Shown here piece by piece: positions 1-10,016 of a DNA stretch of 40,602 bases. Position 1 is the first letter of the stretch, and each line of letters begins with the position of its first letter. The position numbers and the translations under genes are program-made. Source of the stretch: Chara braunii. Lineage: Eukaryota; Streptophyta; Charophyceae; Charales; Characeae. The notes beneath the pieces were generated by a model. The model saw only the letters and a list, made by a program, of their open reading frames with translations. It was not told the DNA's origin and did not search any database. The stretch covers positions 43,286-83,887 of the forward strand of contig BFEA01000008.1 of NCBI GenBank assembly GCA_003427395.1, written 5' to 3'.

Positions 1-51
1 TTCGATGGCTTGAGCTGTCCGTTCACCCGTCTTCCTGCCCAAACGCTTGTT

Positions 52-209
52 CCTTCGTGGTGGTCAGGGTTCTCTCCCGATCCCACGCACGTCGCCTCGT
101 CCCGACTCGCCTGCCCGCTTCTTCACACACCCTTCGTGGTGGTCAGAGCTCTCTCCCGATCCCACGTACGTCGCGTCGTCCCGACGCGCCTGCCCGCTTC
201 TTCACACAC
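52..209. repeat. 79-bp tandem duplication (2 copies)
   Basis: Two adjacent copies start at 52 and 131, each beginning CCTTCGTGGTGGTCAG and ending CTTCACACAC. They differ at only a few bases (for example GCACGTCGCC against GTACGTCGCG). The unit is C-rich and open in several frames, but nothing protein-like is recognised. Confidence 0.85.
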
Positions 210-358
210 TTTGGCCGAGCTTCTCGCTACCCCGGTAGCGAACCTGTCGCGCCGCGAGCGCTAAGCCGGCGTCTTCCGAACCCATGGATGGTTGACACTG
301 TTTTGTCTGTGCTCTGAAAACGGGGAATATGGTCTTCCGGACTCTTTCCCGATTTCCC

Positions 359-428
359 GGGATAGAGGCCTTGCGCAAGGCTTTTCAGTTTTTTTTAAAA
401 AGAGAAAAAAAAAAAAAAAAAAAAAAAA
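359..428 (+). repeat. A-tailed SINE-like 3' end, copy 1
   Basis: GGGATAGAGGCCTTGCGCAAGG is followed by a T/A-rich stretch and an uninterrupted run of 24 A (405-428). A close match, GGATAGAGGTCTTGCACAAGG plus an A tail, occurs at 2288-2332. The shared core with an A tail suggests retroposed (SINE/LINE-type) ends. The 5' limits are not visible, so family assignment is an inference. Confidence 0.4.
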
Positions 429-681
429 CCCTCAGGTCTCTATTTCAACCGCTCTTGGGTGTACCAACTGAGATAGACCCGAGGGTAACAATGGCCATTC
501 ATCTGTCTCTTTCCTTCCTATGATTTTAGAGTCCTGTTCATTTGCGGCAGCAACACCACCTGTTTACAGAGGGTCCGGCCCCACTGGTGCTATGTTTAGG
601 AGGCTTCAGCCTTGTCACGAAAATGGTCAGGCTTATGCTCAGAAGCACCAGTGGGCCCGGGCCTTTTTTCTTTCTTGTGGA

Positions 682-807
682 AACTGTGGCTGTGACGCAC
701 TTTTAGTTTGACATAGGCAACAAAAGACAAAGCGGCGCCGGCGTCATGGTGTGAGTTTTGAAATGTGCAAGTTTAGCGGGGGTCTAAAACTGCGTCAGTC
801 ATTACCC
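682..807 (+). repeat. Dispersed ~127-bp repeat, copy 1
   Basis: Matches 2393-2520 along its length. Shared landmarks in order are CACTTTTAGTTTGA, ATAGGCAA, AAAAGACAA, GTCATGGT, GTGCAA, TTTAG.GGGG and ATTACCC. Divergence is roughly 20% by eye. A TATA-like TATAAAG (809-815) follows this copy but not the other. No coding content is seen. Confidence 0.7.
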
Positions 808-841
808 ATATAAAGACCATGGATAATAGCCCTAGATGTAG

Positions 842-1303
842 ATGAGAGGGGAGAGAGGCCCGGCGCACCGTCAGCATGGTGAAGGCGTGTCATCGTGCTG
901 CCGCTGGTCCAGCGAAGGACTCGTTAGCATATTGGACAGCCAAGGTTTTGTGTGCATGCAGGCTTGTAGGCACTATGGTCGAGTAAGGGAGCTTGCTTGT
1001 CGGCATGCGAGCATCAACGACCTGCTGAATAAATTCACCTTGTTGAGGAGGAGCGATGGAGTGTGCACGGATGCTGGGCAACGTAGCGCTTTCATACCTG
1101 TACTTTGTTTCGGTGGCATTTTTTACCTGCTCAGCGTCTACGACCTGCTGTGCCACAGGCTGACGCAGCCAGGGGAGGGGAGAACATTGCTGCTCCTGAG
1201 CCACGACCATTGGTTTGATCTCAAGCTAGGAGATGAACTGAGAAGTGCTGCTTGTTTTCCTGAGCTGTTTCTACCGTCAGAGCTAGCCATGGTTAATTTA
1301 TAA
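842..1303 (+). other. Unrecognised 153-codon open frame
   Basis: An ATG-initiated frame of 153 codons. The translation has no recognised domain, no clear signal peptide and no relative elsewhere in the window. A 106-codon open frame lies opposite it, so openness on both strands may reflect composition only. The stretch 810-1480 otherwise shows nothing I can name. It is listed for completeness; I do not claim a gene. Confidence 0.12.
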
Positions 1304-1489
1304 TGGTTTGGGGGGGGAGGGAATCATGAAGTATGAAGGGAACCAGCTTAGAACCATTAGGAACCGGGTTACTAAGAGCTGTCATGTTGGCAAGGAAAAG
1401 AAAGTAAAAAAATAAAAATTGGACATGGAGCCAGGCCCATAAGGACTTCTTTTTTTGTTTTGTTTTTTTGAAGAATTGCTGCGCTACTA

Positions 1490-1594
1490 TGGGGCAAGAT
1501 ACAGTTTGCAATTGCACTTCGGGCACCCTACCTGCCCAGAAAGCTGGGTTGTATGCATTGCCCGAACTGCAATTTGAAACTGTATCTTGGCCCA
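1490..1594. repeat. Long imperfect hairpin (MITE- or MIR-like foldback)
   Basis: Left arm 1495-1525 (CAAGATACAGTTTGCAATTG...) pairs with right arm 1559-1589 (...CAATTTGAAACTGTATCTTG) at 28 of 31 positions. Pairing extends outward to 1490/1594 with one mismatch. The loop is 33 nt and holds a small CCCAG/CTGGG stem. Size and near-perfect pairing fit either a tiny foldback transposon or a small-RNA precursor. The sequence alone does not decide between them. Confidence 0.75.
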
Positions 1595-1764
1595 CAGTGC
1601 AATTATAACTCATTTCTGTGACTCTCGCGTAGTTTCCCCAAAAAAGGAAAGAACTGCTAGAAATGATTGTCTAAGGCAGCCGTATATAGGCTGAAGAGGT
1701 AGTTTGGTGACCCCTATTTATGGGACAAATCCTAGATGTATTTCTAAATGATGTTTTTTGGGAT

Positions 1765-1805
1765 GCTGGACCGGGTTTCCAGAAGGTGTTGCTCCCCGCC
1801 AATAG
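1765..1805. repeat. 41-bp direct repeat, first copy; second at 1945-1984
   Basis: GCTGGACCGGGTTTCCAG..AGGTG..GCTCC..CCAATAG recurs 180 bp downstream as GCTGGACCCGTTTTCCAGCAGGTGACGCTCC..CCAATAG. Between the copies lie a run of 20 G (1807-1826) and a TATA-like GTATATAAA. The pair could be the edges of a small insertion, or a duplicated regulatory module. Confidence 0.6.
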
Positions 1806-1806
1806 T

Positions 1807-1826
1807 GGGGGGGGGGGGGGGGGGGG
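1807..1826 (+). repeat. Homopolymer of 20 G
   Basis: Uninterrupted G run just after the first 41-bp repeat. It could form a quadruplex, or its length could be a sequencing or assembly artefact. Confidence 0.8.
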
Positions 1827-2287
1827 AACTATCCACAACAACCGTGCAGAAGTCAGAGTAGACTACCACAGGGACAGTAGTGTGTTGTATATAAATCCCC
1901 AAGGACAAAGGGTGCCGATGACATATGTTGTTCAATAGAGCGACGCTGGACCCGTTTTCCAGCAGGTGACGCTCCAACCAATAGATTGAGCCTTCCATGC
2001 AGACCCCACTTCGGAAGGGTGCCCTTATCACCTCCTTAAGTGGGCCCCTGCACAGAAGTCCGTTAAAAAAGAAAAACAAAAAAAGAGTACGGGGTTGGAC
2101 CTCAGAGCGCTGGCCCCCCCTCCAGAACATGGCCACACCATAGTCAGCGGGGCGATCCAAAAGAGGACGGTGTGGAAGGTGAAGCACACTTTCCTGGTGG
2201 AAGGGGCCCTCGCCATAAACAACGCTGTCTTTGCAATGCTCTGGTACAACGTGGCCTCAATCCCGGTGGTTCTCGTACCACCACCAG

Positions 2288-2332
2288 GATAGAGGTCTTG
2301 CACAAGGGCCTTCTTAAAAAAAAAAAAAAAAA
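2288..2332 (+). repeat. A-tailed SINE-like 3' end, copy 2
   Basis: GGATAGAGGTCTTGCACAAGG followed by an A run (2316-2332). Counterpart of the segment at 359-428. Inverted GGTGGTTCTCG/TACCACCACC sequence lies just before it. Confidence 0.4.
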
Positions 2333-2392
2333 GGTGGTGTGTGGTCCTTGGCCTCGACAACACCGTGGGCTTAAAAAAAAAAAGAATAAGGA

Positions 2393-2520
2393 AAAACTGT
2401 TGCTGTGGCACACTTTTAGTTTGAAATAGGCAAGAAAAGACAATGTGGTGCGGATGTCATGGTATGAGTTCCAGAAGGTGCAAATTTAGAGGGGGTTTTA
2501 AACTGCACCAGTGATTACCC
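2393..2520 (+). repeat. Dispersed ~127-bp repeat, copy 2
   Basis: Counterpart of 682-807. Both copies are preceded by a pyrimidine or A-rich stretch and end at ATTACCC. Confidence 0.7.
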
Positions 2521-5024
2521 GCAGTCGTGCTCGGCAGATTTAGCGTCCCCTTTATTGCTCCATTTCGGGAACTGCTAAAGTTGCCTATTCTGAGCGTCCT
2601 GTGTGACTCCAACGTACTTGCCCCCGAAAAAATAAGAGGGTGGCATGGGGTGTCGTTACCCAGCCAAGAACAAGGCAAGGCCTGGACATTATTGACCCAG
2701 AGGAGGATATATTTTTTTTTTTTTTGACGTAAAGCTCCAGTCAATTTTTTTTTTGAAAAAAGCCCAGGTTGTTGTAGAGGTCAGACTCCGGAAATATGAC
2801 AGTCACCTTCGATAATCGGCCATGTGGCTATCACGATGGTCCTTATAGAGGCCCCTATTGCTATGAGAATCCCTTCCGACCTACCACACTCGTAATTCTT
2901 CCTGGCCCACCCCCTCAATTTGTGGGCATCCGCAGACCTAAGAGTGAGCCGGTATCAGCACAGCGTCAGCCAAACCACCGAGCACCACCATAGTCACAGA
3001 TCTCAAATGCAGGCTCTGACCAGCCTCAACACTCAAGGTCACCTATCAACCCTCTGTCCCTACTCCAGCAGAACTTACTACAGCGAGCCACCATCTCCAC
3101 TGCTCCTATACGGTCTATACCCTTTTCCCATTCTGCCGGCAGGACGCGTGATCTCCATCCATACATGCCAACAGGCACTCACCCCCACCTGTGCGACCAC
3201 AACACAAGCTGGATAACACAACCACCAACCCCTACTGTGCTTTCAGCTAGCCGGTATAGACTGAGAACAATCAAGCACAGCAACCCTGCCTCTGTCATTG
3301 AAAGGGACAGACTCTGGCTTATTCAGGTGAAATTAGCTGTCAGCAGCCGGTACCCGGTGAAATACTCGCCGCCAATCGCATCCGTTGACGCGCAACCTCA
3401 CGCCCTGCACTTTCTTTCGTTCGGAGTATTAAGGTGCGGAAAAAGGCCCTGAAAAACAGCAAAGATGGGGTGTGCCAAGGATTTTTGGAAAATTGAGTGT
3501 GGGCACGCAGACAAAACTGAAATCCCCCGTGTTGGTCTGATGAAGTAAGAGAACCAGTCGGTTGCAACGTGGGTTACGAAGAAGCGCGCGCACGGGATTC
3601 GCGACGCGGGAAAGTTCGAATTCAATCCAGAAAATGCTACCTCCCACCGAGCCACGACTCTTCGTTTGGAGTGAAAGTGAGCGGGCACGTACTTAGTATC
3701 CCGTTTTCGGACAAACTCCCGACACCGCACGTTGCACAATTCCGAATCTGGCGTAGACGGCCTTAATCGCGTGACCCTTTCCTTATGCTCGTCCTCATTC
3801 CGTACTCGGTAGTGGAAGCCCTTTGATTGGTAGTGATCGAAGCGTTGGCAATCACTACACAAAGTTTTAGGCCAATGGGGCGCCACTGCCGACCACGGGA
3901 TGACGATCAACTCGTTAAATGGTAATAGCAACGAATATGGCGGAAAATGCGTATCGATAATGACAAACCCAACACCGACAAACCCAAAACACCGATTTTC
4001 AGGAGGGAAGTAACATCGCCCAGCGATCTTTGCGACGGCTTCTCGTACGTCCCACTCACACACACACGTTCTTTCCTTGTTATACGGGAAGGGGCGAGGT
4101 GGGGATACGGGAGGCCGATGCCTAGTCGGGTTGAGCCCGCCAGTCGACATGGCAATCAATCAGGTGGCAAAGATATCCTAAATCATTCATCGTAGGCCCA
4201 AAATCGATACTAGTCGAAAAACACACAACCTATCGATCCAACCAGATAGGCAGAATCAAAAGTCCTAAAAACGAAGAAGGAAAGGAAAGTTCAGAGAGAG
4301 ACAAAAACTCATGTGTGGTGAGACGTGGCCACTGCTCACGTGTACTGATCGCACGTGGCCTTGGAGTTCCTCATTATTCTACGAGGGTATGCTGCATACG
4401 TTGTGCAGCATAAGGCAGATGGCATGTGCAGTGTGTCCCGAACGGCAGCTCCCGGGGTACTCTTCCGTAATCACAGCATCAACAGATCTAAACACTCTTG
4501 CATTCTCGAACAAAATCCCAACAACATTCAAGTTGCCCTAATCAAGACGAGTTCCGTGCTCGATCATTTCCATCCCATATGCATACATTCATTGTGGAAG
4601 GTGCGAAAACGACAGACATGCAATGCCCCTGCCCTGTCGTGTCAAAGACAAGTAATCATAATCCCTTTAAATCGCCGATGGTCGCTACACGCGCATCCAC
4701 TGTTCACAAGACAAGACGATCAAATCTCGGTAGGTAAGGGGATTACCGAGGAAAGTAATGGAAGAGTTCCGGAAGAAGTTATTCCGAGCACACATTCAAA
4801 AATGCTCATTCCATCACAAGCAAAATATTGGCTCATCATGCATAGTTATTCATATCAGCGAGAGAAGAGAAGGAGGGAGGAAGAGACAGGCGAAAATATC
4901 AAGCTAGGAGGGAAGAGTTACACTGAGATCGAGAAATGCAAAGAAGGTCCGGCTTTACCGCTGTGAGCTCACACCAAAGAATGGATTCGCAACAAGGGGG
5001 GCGTACTCGCCGCCAAATTCCAAC
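2521..5024. other. No recognisable gene; decayed or intergenic DNA
   Basis: Several open frames of 60-250 codons exist on both strands. The longest are on the minus strand at 3398-4159 and the plus strand at 4355-4966. None has a recognisable motif, domain or relative in the window, and frames on opposite strands overlap. G-box-like CACGTG cores occur near 4335-4360 (ACGTGGCC, CACGTGT, CACGTGGCC). The region may hold the unrecognised 3' end or LTR of element A, but I found no terminal repeat to prove it. Confidence 0.5.
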
Positions 5025-5366
5025 ATGACCCCCGACCAGTCATCCAGTCAACTCGGATCACTCGTCCTCATTCACACACCGACGATCCCCGCCGTCGCGT
5101 GTCACCATCCACCACTGCGATCGTCACCCCGCCAACTTAGCCTCGACGTGGCTTGCCCGGATCCCACAGTCCGTCGTGGCGATCTAGTGCACAACCAACC
5201 AGTCTACAATCAGCCCGTCAGGACTTTCCAACTCGCACTATACACACATCATCTAGCCACTGCTTCCCAGAAGCTGGCTGACGAGTTGAGAGAGAGATTT
5301 ACGGATGCGCTGGCGGAATTTATAGTTGCGAGAAGGGAGAGAGATGCGGGGAAAGATGAAGAGTAG
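5025..5366 (+). CDS. Hypothetical 113-aa protein
   Basis: ATG-initiated frame ending in TAG. The first ~60 residues are Pro/Ser/His-rich. The C-terminal ~45 residues form a plausible amphipathic, charged helix (segments LADELRERFTDALAEF and VARRERDAG). No domain is recognised. Flanking DNA to about 5860 is purine-rich and low in complexity. It may be a fragment of a mobile-element protein or a chance frame. There is no second copy in the window. Confidence 0.22.
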   Translation: MTPDQSSSQLGSLVLIHTPTIPAVACHHPPLRSSPRQLSLDVACPDPTVRRGDLVHNQPVYNQPVRTFQLALYTHHLATASQKLADELRERFTDALAEFIVARRERDAGKDEE

Positions 5367-6274
5367 GGTAGAGGAGGGTAAGGGAGGGCTTGAGAATAAT
5401 CGTCCGTTGAAAGCCATGTTGATCCCTCACAATCCGATCTCAGCCAATCAGAATCGTCGCGGAGTAGGAATCTCCTCTCACACGGTGCTTCTCCTTGGCT
5501 AGATGGGAAGAGAGGATCGACTGGGTTTTTCGAGCAAAAAAAGGGCGCGCGCTGGGAAGGAGAGAGAAAAACAGTTACAGGAGGAGGGAGCGAGAAATCA
5601 TGTGCGCGCGAGAGAAGGCGCTGAGAGGGGCGCAAGAAGGAAAGAGGAGGGAGCTCGTTTGCATGGTGCCGAACAGCAAAAGAAGAATGGGTACCGAAAC
5701 AGTCGCAGTTTTTCCCAACCCTATGCTAATTCAAAAATTGAAATCACCATATCCGCGCAAAAAGTAGACGCGGGAAAAGAAAGTAAGTCCTACGCTGATC
5801 CATATTCCTACAAAATTCCCAGAGTCTTCCATGTCGAGGCCAAGAACATTCGCGCGTGAAAGGTCATGCCGCGTTCCGTTAATTCCGGAATTCGTAACTG
5901 TCGAGCCAAATTCCGAGTGCGCTCACTAAGGCAGGCGAATTTCCTATGCATTTAAAAAAAAAAGGGCGGAATTTCAAGAGCTACCAGTGCTAACAACGTA
6001 CAGATTTTAACGAGGTACCTTTAATCGAACAAAAACATAGGAGGGGGGGAGGGTTCTCGGGGGCCGATAAGGACACCTCTAGATGCAGAGAAAATACAGG
6101 GAGGGAAGGGGTCTGAAAGATGGTGCAGGTCCAGAAGCTGGTTCGCGCAGGGGGTTCCAAAATTATGCGATCTCCTGATTGCATGCCATGGCGGAGGAGG
6201 AGGGAGGGGGAAGAGATGATGAATGAGGAACCAAGCGTATCAGGGGAGAAGGTGTCCACATCAGCGCAGATAGT
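5367..6274. other. Purine-rich sequence without a supported gene
   Basis: GA-rich DNA giving low-complexity Arg/Glu/Lys frames (for example 5503-5859 plus). An A run occurs near 5954. It lies between the hypothetical ORF and the minus-strand frames of element A, and may include the element A 3' untranslated region or LTR. No boundary is visible. Confidence 0.4.
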
Positions 6275-7027
6275 TCAGCCAGAGTTCATGTTGACGCCGA
6301 CGTCAATTGCAGTATTTCCGTGAGTCTGCTGGCTCGAGCTGCTGGAATTCCCTTCGCTTTTCGATCGCCGGAGATTGTCCAGGCGATGCCACCATCGTTC
6401 GTTGGTTCTCCGTGTGCTTTGCACCCCTGCCTCGTTTTGGAAGTCCGCCCGCCGGTAGTCGACAAGGAGAGGATGGTGGAGGGGTCGGGGCCACTCAGAT
6501 GGGAGAGGAGGGAAGTAATCCGCCGCCTCGTCACCGAGATCAATGAAATGTACGATCCAATGTGCGCGGGGGAATCAATGAGTGGGTCGGGATAGGGATA
6601 GTAGATAATCGGGGTATAAGGAGGGGATGGTGCGGAGGACATTATCCCTTAGGGACTCGTAGTCCTCTAAGGCGGGAAAGATGCCGGAAATGATACAGTA
6701 CAACTCCATATGGTTGAACTGTGTCCAGGCGACACTGAAGAGGAGGATATTGAGAGGGAAGGAGGGGGAACGATGGGGGAAGACCGTGCATAGGAGTCAT
6801 GCGGCGAAGTGATGACAGAAGATGCGGTTGGCAAAGATGCGATAGTCCAAGGGGAATTCAAGGTTGGGGAGGGGACGGAAGGAGAGGTAATCAAGGGGGC
6901 GGCGAAAAACGGGACGAGGACGGTATGTCCGGGTCGGGAGGAGGACGGGGACGAAGCGTGGAGGGGGCGGAAACGGAGGGAGATGGTGAGAGAGAGCGGC
7001 AACGCCGGCGGGAGGTTGTTGCGCCAT
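6275..7027 (-). pseudogene. Broken 250-codon frame downstream of element A pol
   Basis: Reading minus from 7027 to a TGA at 6275-6277, one frame stays open for 250 codons except for two internal TGA stops (6797-6799 and 6575-6577). Residues around the stops look protein-like: hydrophobic NILLFSVAWTQF, then ELYCIISGIFPALEDYESL, then AHWIVHFIDLGDEAADYF. Both stops are TGA, consistent with mutated Trp codons, which is an inference. The frame is shifted relative to the 6891-7682 frame it overlaps. No family is recognised. Position 3' of the integrase suggests an accessory product of element A, or decayed unrelated DNA. Confidence 0.35.
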
Positions 7028-7682
7028 CGTGCCGACCAGTGACGTCTGAGGGAACGACGGGATTCAAGGCAGATCCTCCTCGAACGGAAGGCGGCGCTTG
7101 TGCTGGTGGGGCCTCTCGGGGCTCAGGTGCCGATGCCTCTTCTTCTTCCTTTGTCGTCGACAGTGCTTCCGACTCCTCTTTCTCCGATAGCCCGGCGATG
7201 GCTATGCGACCCGGGTTGTCGTCCGACGACAGCTCCCCGTTCTCTCGATGTGCCTTCCAAAACTCGTTGAAGTCGGAGTTATCCGGTGCAAGTTCGTCCA
7301 GGTCCAGGTAGCACCAAGCCGTAGGATCGTCATCGCTCAGATACTGCCCGTAATCCTCCGTATAGTTCGCCCAGATTACGGTTGGCGTCAACTTCCTTTC
7401 CAGGGTCACAGGTTCAGCCTGCCTCGGATCGCTTGGATTGTAGGAGATGATGTTCGTCGGCAGGCCGTCACCGAGTTGAGACAAGAACGTGAGGAGCTCG
7501 TCGGCGACCGTTGCTCGTCCGCCCTTAGCAATCTCACCGCACGACAGCCTTACCAACGTGTCGTCAGTGGTCGACTCGTTCGGCCACAGCTGCGCCAGCG
7601 CTAGCGAGATCTCGTGAGTGTGCTCCAACTCTCGATTACGGTAATACCGCGACCAATGGCACTTTACTGTGAGCATACACAC
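6891..7682 (-). CDS. Hypothetical 263-aa protein, acidic/Pro-rich C-terminus
   Basis: The longest intact frame between element A integrase and the left edge. The N-terminal ~150 residues are mixed composition, with aromatic-acidic segments such as VIWANYTEDYGQYLSDDDP and CYLDLDELAP. The rest is low complexity: KEEEEA, Pro/Ala, then Ser/Pro/Arg. No domain is recognised. It lies on the same strand as, and downstream of, the degenerate pol of element A, so it may be an extra 3' ORF of that element. The antisense strand is also partly open (6799-7311), which lowers confidence. Confidence 0.4.
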   Translation of the reverse strand: MCMLTVKCHWSRYYRNRELEHTHEISLALAQLWPNESTTDDTLVRLSCGEIAKGGRATVADELLTFLSQLGDGLPTNIISYNPSDPRQAEPVTLERKLTPTVIWANYTEDYGQYLSDDDPTAWCYLDLDELAPDNSDFNEFWKAHRENGELSSDDNPGRIAIAGLSEKEESEALSTTKEEEEASAPEPREAPPAQAPPSVRGGSALNPVVPSDVTGRHDGATTSRRRCRSLSPSPSVSAPSTLRPRPPPDPDIPSSSRFSPPP

Positions 7683-7834
7683 ACTAACCGCCGCGAACTA
7701 GGCCCACTTGCGGATGTAAGCTGGACTGAATGGAAGGGTTGAGGCGGGACGAATTTCCAGAGTGAGAAGGGGGTCGTCCCAAGATGGCCAGATGATCGGA
7801 AGGTCGGAGGGGAGAGAGAAGGTGGAGAAACGAT

Positions 7835-8266
7835 TCATCGGCGCTCGGGGTAGGGATGGAGATGGGGAAGCTGGCGAGTGGGGCGATCAGTGGCGCTGGT
7901 ACGCAGGGAGAAGGTGTCAATACAGTTAGTCCCCACTACTTGTTGCCTTGGCTCGGCCAGTTGCTGCCGCCAATCAGCCGCCAACCCCTTTCCCCACTTG
8001 TAAAGATCATTCACTACTGCATTGCGTCGCTGCGCGCCGATGGTACACAGATCATCGTTGAAAGCCACGATTACCGTTACGTCGCTCTGAGTAGGTCGCG
8101 AGTAGCGACAAAATCTTGACGCCTCCGCTAAGATGACTGTCAAGCCTCGATCGATTGATATAGTTATCTCAACGGCGGCGCACCAAGCCCCGTCGCTGAA
8201 GAGTTGCGCAAATCGGAGAAGGTCGAGACTGAGGGGGGGGTGCGTAACTTGGCGAAATTGCAGCAA
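7835..8266 (-). CDS. Hypothetical 143-aa fragment; weak SGNH-hydrolase-like pattern
   Basis: Minus-strand frame directly 3' of the element A integrase C-terminus. Hydrophobic beta-like segments end in FSDGAW and, about 45 residues later, in TVIVAFNDDLCT. These faintly resemble block I (GDS) and block III (GxND) of SGNH-type esterases, but the key residues do not match (SDG instead of GDS). I treat this as a hint only. It may be a broken accessory gene of element A; no start is favoured. Confidence 0.25.
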   Translation of the reverse strand: MLQFRQVTHPPLSLDLLRFAQLFSDGAWCAAVEITISIDRGLTVILAEASRFCRYSRPTQSDVTVIVAFNDDLCTIGAQRRNAVVNDLYKWGKGLAADWRQQLAEPRQQVVGTNCIDTFSLRTSATDRPTRQLPHLHPYPERR

Positions 8267-8316
8267 GGTTCGAGGTTGAAGAAGTTGAGGGGGAAGGGTC
8301 GGCTCAATGACAAAAC

Positions 8317-9420
8317 TTATGGCGAACGTGAGGGGGAGGTAGATGCAGACGAAGGAAAGGAAACGAGTTCCTCGTCCACGCAGGAGGAAGAAGAAGGAGA
8401 TAGGTTGAGGTTCTCAGAAGGAGGGAGGGGACGGAGGTAGGAGGTGTGACGGACAATGGGAAGAGAGTTATGGCTGGCGCTGGCTTCGGGCGCGATGTGC
8501 ACCGTGTTGGCTCCGTTGGGACCAAGCTCTACGACGCTAGAACAGTCAGAGAATTTGGGAGCGAGTTTACGGTCGCATGCACATTTGCGTACCTGCACCA
8601 GATCCCCTAGCTTATATTGGTGTTGCGGGCCTGCATTCCCATTGCGGGCCTCGTAGCTACGGACCTGTCTACCGTGGGCCAGTTGGTCATTTTCTGTCTT
8701 TTCCAGGCCAGCTTAGGAACGACCCTTTCCATTAAATCCGCATATCGCTTGGCTTTGGCCTTAAGGGCCGCACGCGTGTCCCGACCCCCTTTGTCGGCAA
8801 CTTCGGAGGTACCCCGATTATCGACACATGGAAGGCTATTGGTTCGAAGCTGGAAGGGGGTGAACCCTGTGGACTCATGAGGGGTAGCTCGATGGATTCC
8901 GACGATCTGATAGACAATCTCGGGCCACGGGCGCGTGTCACGAGCCGCTAAGTTCTTACGGAGGGTGGTCTTAATCATGTGATTCGCATTCTCGGCCAAT
9001 CCGTTCGACTGAGAAACATGGGGAGCGGTCTGTCGGAGAGTAACGCCACGACTCATTAGTAATTTCTCTACCTCAGCCTTGAAATGGTCGGTTAGAATCT
9101 CCTCTGTATCTAGATGGGTATTGAGGAATCGATCGATGTATGTGGCTATCTCTGAGGCCTTACGGGTCTTACACGGATAGACTTCGATATTTCGAGAAAT
9201 GGTCGATTAACACCAAGAGGATGGAATATTCGCAGCAGTTGGGGCCAGGTGGCACGTCAATATCAGTCGTATCCATACTGACCCGCTGAAAGGGCCGTTC
9301 TACCTTTGTCGGGCCAGGTGGCACAGAGTAAACAGTTAGCGACCACGTGCTTCACATCGTCCCGGATATTAGACCAGAACCATCGATTTTGGTCGATAGT
9401 TGCCTGAATGACACGTGTAT
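8317..9420 (-). pseudogene. Element A integrase (zinc region, DDE core, GPY-like end)
   Basis: Joins transposon cDNA to host DNA in the nucleus. The zinc region near 9320-9420 reads RWFWSNIRDDV..VVANCLLC, giving the C-x2-C pair. The core follows in a shifted frame: VSMDTTDI carries the first Asp, and LIDHFSKYRS is the usual next strand. After another shift (~9175) come ILTDHF (second Asp) and SNGLAENAN (catalytic Glu), in the open frame 8607-9056. The C-terminal part near 8400-8620 reads YKLGDLVQVRK..RKLAPKF, the usual small SH3-like/GPY region, ending TSYLRPL. All three DDE residues are traceable, but the gene is split over several frames. Confidence 0.8.
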
Positions 9421-9530
9421 AATTGTGAAATGATTAGCTTGTTCTTGGTGCGCCGACCTAGTCCAGTCATATCTCTGGAAAGGATGGCGAACCGTCAACC
9501 ATAATCCTGACCCGTCTGTCTTACGCTTCT

Positions 9531-10016
9531 CTAGATGTCCGTTGATCCATCGATAATCTCGGACCTGTCGTGCTTAGTGAGATGGTCCAACGGTTGGCCA
9601 GCTAATTTAGCCAATAATATTTTATCCATCCATACCTCCGCTCGTCGATATTTCTCATCGTACTCAGGGTCGTCCGTTCGGGAAGCCTCGAATCGAACCT
9701 CCTTAGGGAGTTTGTCCGTCCTGCACAGGGGGCATCTCCATTCCTTACTACTTGTTCTGTATCGAACACACGCACCATGTGCACGGTTGACACACGTGGC
9801 ACATTCTACCCAGTCAGTAAATCCAGACTCGAAGGGGTAACAGTCTACCCCGTAAACTCGGGGAATACACGTGCAAAAATAACAAAATTTATCCGGTAGA
9901 GTGGCGAGAAAGTCCAAATGAGCGAGGTGAGCAGAAGAGATGGGAGAGATCGAGACAAGAGGAGTTTCTATTGTTCCAAAAAAAAGAAAGGGAGAGAGAG
10001 GGGTACACGTGTCCAC
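9531..10016 (-). pseudogene. Element A pol segment with a C4HC3 PHD finger
   Basis: Continues the RNase H frame across a single TAA (10017-10019), so it belongs to the pol polyprotein. Residues 45-98 of this 161-residue segment show C-x2-C, x23, C-x2-C, x4, H-x2-C, x11, C-x2-C. Trp precedes the third pair (DWVECATC) and the last pair (EWRCPLC). This spacing and these Trp positions are diagnostic of PHD fingers, which commonly read histone H3 tails. It lies at 9723-9884, between RNase H and the integrase zinc region. That is not a standard place for a chromatin-reader domain in gypsy pol, where chromodomains are usually C-terminal. A role in targeting integration is an inference. Confidence 0.75.

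Noticed and set aside
3398-4159. 253-codon minus-strand frame
   Set aside because: No domain or relative, overlapped by frames on the other strand; kept only as part of the unassigned region.
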